NCBI GenBank assembly: GCA_000436075.1
Contig: FR884644.1
Coordinates: 28,527 to 53,735 of the forward strand
Origin: Eggerthella sp. CAG:209
GTDB taxonomy: Bacteria > Actinomycetota > Coriobacteriia > Coriobacteriales > Eggerthellaceae
Length of the DNA: 25,209 nucleotides
Direction: 5' to 3'
The translations under genes and the position numbers were made by a program. Each line of letters begins with the position of its first letter. Position 1 is the first letter of the stretch. Of this stretch, positions 22,145 to 25,209 are shown in pieces. A model generated the notes under the pieces. It was not told where the DNA came from. It did not search any database and saw only the letters and a program-made list of their open reading frames with translations.

Positions 22145-22375
22145 CAGTTACAGCGTTCTGCGAACGCCGTAACTGACAAGCGAGACGACCTGACGCTGCG
22201 AGGCCTGCGGTTGCGCCGTTCTGTCGAAACGGCGCAAGAGACTCACGAGACGCGATGACGCTGCGAGGCGCCCTGGTGGCACAGGAACCTTTCAATCGGT
22301 CGGGGCGGCCTTAAAGCCCCTTCCTCTTTCAAGGTTCCTGTACTCACCAGGGCGCCTCTCGCTGTTTCACTGGCG
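22145..22375. repeat. Nested hairpin element, copies B1 (partial) and B2
   Basis: B1: hairpin CAGTTAC-A-GCGTTC-TGC-GAACGC-C-GTAACTG (22145-22175), then GAGACGACCTGACGCTGCG. B2: hairpin TTGCGCCGTT/AACGGCGCAA (22211-22237), then GAGACGCGATGACGCTGCG, a perfect 13-bp long-range stem (22266-22278 with 22345-22357), then GCACAG, inner stems AGGAACCTT/AAGGTTCCT and GGGGC/GCCCC, CTGTACTC, the closing arm and TCGCTGTT. Fixed words match copy A at 9831-9990 while the stems differ but still pair. It starts at the ppaC stop codon. In 22376-22563 I see only the upstream region of the next gene. Confidence 0.75.
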
Positions 22376-22563
22376 CATGCCCGGGCTTAGCTAGCCCCTG
22401 CCGTACGGGCTGGTTGAAAGCCGCTTGGGAGTTTTTCGTGTCTGCCGGTTAATTTCGCGTCGGACCGGACTTTTCGTTCGCTATGCTTTTCGTCAATCGC
22501 TAACCGTATGCAACGCATTGCGTTTGGCTGGTGTTTTCCCGTAAACGGCGAAAGGGGAAATCG

Positions 22564-23178
22564 ATGACGAAAAGAAGAAAAGCCATAGCAATCGCGCTGT
22601 CCGTTTTGGTCCTTGTACTCGTTGCTCTTGTTGCGGTAAACCGCTATGTTTCCGATTCGTTCACCTTGCTGGTTTACGAAGAGGGTAAGCCGATAGCGGA
22701 TCCATCGCTTAATGTGCCGGAGAATGCACGGCTGACCGAGGCCTACTCTTCCAAGGGGCATATCCGCGAGCATGATAGCCGAGGCGATTTGATCCAGAGC
22801 GATTTCGTCTTTTGGTTTCCTGTCACCGTAAATGCGATAAAGGCTCCTAAGCAGGTTACTTATCGGGTCCTTGATGATGATATGGGGATTTCATTGCCCA
22901 ATGGAAGCAAGGGCTCGAATCTTGTTGTTTCAGGTGAAGATGCAACGGGCTATATGCAGATGTGGTTCTATGTTGCAACACATGAAGAGTCGGATGGATA
23001 TTACGCTGTAATTCCTAACTTAGAGGAAGCGGCTATTGCTGAACTGCAAAACCCGTGTTTGGAAGTCGAAGTCGAGTATTTCGATGGGGCAGTGAGCAAA
23101 AAGAAGTACTCGTTTTTCCCAAATGAGAAAAACGAGTACGGTTTTTTAGATGGTTTGATTGTTTCTGAATGCAGCTAA
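22564..23178 (+). CDS. Membrane-anchored or exported protein, unknown function
   Basis: 204 residues. The start MTKRRKAIAIALSV leads into one hydrophobic helix at about residues 6-25, acting as signal anchor; there is no lipobox. The rest is soluble, acidic and beta-rich, with no motif I recognise. The ATG at 22564 follows AAAGGGGAAA. Gene direction is opposite to the following Tat-exported gene, with which it converges. Confidence 0.7.
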   Translation: MTKRRKAIAIALSVLVLVLVALVAVNRYVSDSFTLLVYEEGKPIADPSLNVPENARLTEAYSSKGHIREHDSRGDLIQSDFVFWFPVTVNAIKAPKQVTYRVLDDDMGISLPNGSKGSNLVVSGEDATGYMQMWFYVATHEESDGYYAVIPNLEEAAIAELQNPCLEVEVEYFDGAVSKKKYSFFPNEKNEYGFLDGLIVSECS

Positions 23179-23210
23179 ATAGCGCTTGAATACGCAGATG
23201 CGATATGTTG

Positions 23211-23892
23211 CTAGATTAAGTATTCAGCCCCCAAGATCATTTCGCCCATCCCAGATACGTATAGGCAGGCTGTGCATTCTCCGCCATTTCTAACATATCC
23301 ATTTGAGTCACTTGATTTGACGTAGGGAATAGCGTCAAATCCTGTTACCAAGGTTTTTGAATCTGAAGTGAAGAGGGCTTCTGCAGGGCATTTTGCGCTG
23401 CCGGCGATTCCCTGATGGGCAACGACTGCCTTGCTGCCCTGAAACGATGCGTATGAAACACTTTTTGTTGCTGTGCCCTTTACGCTCGTTATCCTGATGT
23501 TTCCATCCATTATGTAATATGTCGCATCATACTCAATGTAATAGATAGGAGTTCTGTCGAAAGATCCTTGTCGTGCATTCGATATCTCGAACACCTCAAC
23601 AGCATAGGTGTCAGTTATGGTTCCATCTGAATTAATTTTGGTTTGCAGGCTGTCTTCCAGCTTGAAAATTCCCTGAGGCTGATCTTGCAAAAGAGTCCTT
23701 CTCGGTGCTTGCAATTAAATTGCCATCTTTGTCCAGTAAAGTTGCATGACAGATTGGTCCGTTCTTCTGTGGAGAGGGGCTGTCTTCTGATTCGGCAGAT
23801 TCATACGCGATAGAAGGAATTAAGAGCGATCCTGCAGCAACCGCGCTAAGTCCAAGCAGTTGTCTTCTGGTAATGGGTTCGGTGTGTTCCAT
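23211..23892 (-). pseudogene. Tat-exported protein, frameshifted
   Basis: Begins at ATG 23892 after GAAAGGAG with a Tat-type signal: TRRQLLGLSAVAAGSLLIP, giving a twin Arg and a hydrophobic stretch. The first frame carries ~85 sensible residues; the remainder (KLEDSLQTKINSDGTIT onward, to 23211) is in another frame. Removing one base from the A-run at 23665-23668 (T-run on the coding strand) joins them into a protein of about 226 residues. The mature part is beta-rich and unrecognised. It lies downstream of the sigma-factor fusion on the same strand and has a closely similar upstream motif, so it is probably its target. The shift may be a true mutation or a sequencing error. Confidence 0.7.
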
Positions 23893-23897
23893 TAGTA

Positions 23898-23940
23898 CTC
23901 CTTTCAAGGGTGTCTTTATGCGAACACACCGGGATATTCG
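23898..23940 (-). promoter_or_regulatory. Shared upstream motif of Tat-exported gene (possible ECF promoter)
   Basis: On the minus strand: CGA-6-CGGTGT-G-TT-C-GCA, 11 bases, TTGAAAGGA, then the start codon. The same spaced words lie upstream of the sigma gene at 25092-25134. The CGGTGT word is a candidate -10 region. Confidence 0.5.
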
Positions 23941-24077
23941 CAAGTGCTGCTTGATTTGAAAAAAGAGTTCCGATTCTTCTTGAGGAGTTCGGTTTTCTAG
24001 GTGAATTTGCGTACGTAAAATGAGGAGTTAGTGCTGATGCGCCGTGTCGGGTAGGACGGAGCGCATTTGGTGCAATC

Positions 24078-24111
24078 TTTACGGAGTAAAGCTTGGGCCC
24101 TACTCCGTAAA
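24078..24111. repeat. Perfect inverted repeat at the 3' end of the sigma gene
   Basis: TTTACGGAGTA (24078-24088) and TACTCCGTAAA (24101-24111) are perfect complements around a 12-base loop containing GGGCCC. It overlaps the sigma stop codon. There is no T-run on the minus strand, so it is not a typical terminator. Confidence 0.6.
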
Positions 24112-25128
24112 GAGACACTCGGCTGTTTCGCTGGTGCCGTTTTCGAGATAAGCGGTTGCTATGAGCGATTTTTTGTCTAAGGCGCTTTTTGCAATATCGC
24201 ATAGCTCACTGTTGCTTGCGTTTTCGCCAGCAGTAATAGACACCTCGATATTAAGGGCGATTGTCGCATTGTCGCTGCTTGTCAGTGTTGCATCTCTCGT
24301 GCTGCCGAGTTCTCCTTGGTTCAAGATGTAATAGTTTCCGATTCCTGGGGAGTAAAGCTTGGTGTTCTCTGCATCGGTGCTGTAAGTAACGCGCTCTATG
24401 CCAGTGATGCTCCAAGTTAGGTTCGCTTCGAAGGTCACGGAAGCTTTTCCGTTGCCTTTTTTCTGAATTGCCTTTACGGGCAATTCAGAAAGTGGGGTGC
24501 TGGCATCGGTCGCAAAGTCGATGGCGAGGGCCTCCGGGATTTGCTGTATTGGAAAAACAGTCGATCCGAAGAGAAGAGCGGAAGCTGTGATGATGCAGGC
24601 GAGTGCAGTAGCAATTTTCCTTCGAGCCCGATGCAGACGGGCACGAATGCTAGATTCGCCAACGCCTTTAAGCGAGGCAATCTCTTTCGTTGAATAACCA
24701 TCGCGATAATAAAGACGTAATGTTTCTTTTAGCTCTTCAGACAGTGACTCGACTGCATCATGGAGCTTTTCGCAGTCGGTCGTGCTGTCTTGCTCGGGTC
24801 TGTCGTGAAGGGCTGGGTCATAAGGTGTACGTGGGTGCCTGTTTTCATATCGATGGGTGTTTTTGCTACGATGCAGCGCTGCCCGTATGAGCCAGGCTTT
24901 CATGTGCTCGTTGTTTTTAAAGGGTTCTTTTCTGTTTAGCAGGGCAATAAGCACTTCTTGGCATACGTCTTCAGCGTCTTCTTTTGATTTGCAGCGATTA
25001 AGAGCTAGGGAGTGCAGCATCTCCCCATAAAGCTTGATTGCTCGCTCTGCTTCAAGTGCCCGTTCTATGTTGACGTTTGAGGGTATTGCTGTTCCTTTCA
25101 ACGAAGTGCTAGTGCAAATACACCGCAT
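24100..25128 (-). CDS. ECF sigma factor fused to a membrane helix and outer domain
   Basis: 342 residues if read from the only standard start near the front, ATG 25128. Residues ~35-105 are sigma region 2 (EDAEDVCQEVLIALLN, then HMKAWLIRAALHRSKN). Residues ~135-190 are region 4 (LKETLRLYYRDGYSTKEIA, then SIRARLHRARRKI). Directly after region 4 comes a hydrophobic helix (ATALACIITASALLFGSTV) and ~150 residues of beta-rich, Ser/Thr/Asn-rich sequence that would lie outside the cell. So the sigma domains should be tied to the inner membrane face. The start is unsure: alignment with the Tat gene's upstream region places ATA at 25086 where ATG would be, with GAAAGGA before it, and the ATG at 25128 would fall in the promoter-like motif. 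A separate anti-sigma gene is not seen. Confidence 0.8.
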   Translation of the reverse strand: MRCICTSTSLKGTAIPSNVNIERALEAERAIKLYGEMLHSLALNRCKSKEDAEDVCQEVLIALLNRKEPFKNNEHMKAWLIRAALHRSKNTHRYENRHPRTPYDPALHDRPEQDSTTDCEKLHDAVESLSEELKETLRLYYRDGYSTKEIASLKGVGESSIRARLHRARRKIATALACIITASALLFGSTVFPIQQIPEALAIDFATDASTPLSELPVKAIQKKGNGKASVTFEANLTWSITGIERVTYSTDAENTKLYSPGIGNYYILNQGELGSTRDATLTSSDNATIALNIEVSITAGENASNSELCDIAKSALDKKSLIATAYLENGTSETAECLFTE

Positions 25129-25134
25129 TCCTCG
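25092..25134 (-). promoter_or_regulatory. Shared upstream motif of sigma-factor fusion gene (possible autoregulated promoter)
   Basis: On the minus strand: CGA-6-CGGTGT-A-TT-T-GCA, 11 bases, TTGAAAGGA. Words and spacings equal those before the Tat-exported gene (23898-23940). Such matched promoters are usual for an ECF sigma factor and its target. Confidence 0.5.
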
Positions 25135-25209
25135 AAAAGGTTACATTGCGTGAAAAAATCAAGAGATTTTTAAATTTTGCCTGAGGGAGGGGGTGCGGAC
25201 GTTTTTCCG

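Noticed and set aside
23632..24202. Small minus-strand frames between the sigma gene and the Tat-exported gene
   Set aside because: No ribosome sites and no sensible translations, apart from the Tat signal half assigned to the frameshifted gene.

Overview
The window looks like chromosome from an anaerobic gut actinobacterium of the Coriobacteriia, probably Eggerthellaceae. This is inferred from gene content and style (an aldo/keto reductase with a 4Fe-4S tail, a MaoC-type hydratase beside an SDR, Mn-dependent pyrophosphatase, GC-rich degenerate repeats between genes). No rRNA or species marker is present. Backbone genes look roughly 55-57% G+C, while the block at about 11.6-18.6 kb is visibly AT-richer.

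Layout. (1) 1-2.3 kb: an SDR oxidoreductase (minus) diverges from a double-hotdog MaoC-type hydratase (plus), separated by a degenerate 35-bp tandem repeat. (2) 2.3-3.5 kb: gene-free DNA with a second degenerate repeat and a 186-bp inverted-repeat element, then tRNA-Glu(CTC) and tRNA-Gln(CTG) on the minus strand with a clear promoter and terminator. (3) 3.56-8.3 kb: uppP is broken in two after its conserved PGTSR motif. Between the halves lie about 3.8 kb holding an Fe-S aldo/keto reductase, phnD and phnC; phnE is absent and the second half of uppP follows instead. (4) 8.3-10.0 kb: a small membrane protein, then overlapping chorismate mutase and DAHP synthase genes, then a large nested hairpin element. 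(5) 10.3-18.6 kb: a membrane protein, a minus-strand MerR regulator, and a tightly packed eight-gene operon that I read as an undescribed RiPP (ribosomally made, modified peptide) pathway. (6) 18.7-22.4 kb: pcrA, Mn-dependent pyrophosphatase, and a second set of the nested hairpin element. (7) 22.5-25.2 kb: an exported protein, then a minus-strand pair of a frameshifted Tat-exported protein and an ECF sigma factor fused to a membrane anchor and outer domain.

The RiPP operon is the main find. A 56-residue precursor ends in a hydrophobic core, SVFTVITLVAMC. It is followed by an APH-like kinase, a HopA1-like lyase, a second degenerate APH-like protein (frameshifted here), a methyltransferase with a PqqD/RRE-like N-terminus, a membrane protein with a PH-like tail, a papain-like protease and a radical SAM/SPASM enzyme. 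Kinase plus HopA1 lyase is the Ser/Thr dehydration pair of class V lanthipeptides and thioamitides. The core has the same SV start and Thr-x4-Cys end as the thioviridamide core. No YcaO/TfuA pair and no flavin-dependent cysteine decarboxylase are present, while a radical SAM enzyme and a PRMT-like methyltransferase are. The operon promoter has the 19-bp spacer and central palindrome expected for MerR activation, and a merR gene lies just upstream on the other strand.

Two frameshifts sit in homopolymer runs (14351-14354 and 23665-23668). Sequencing error must be excluded before either gene is called dead.
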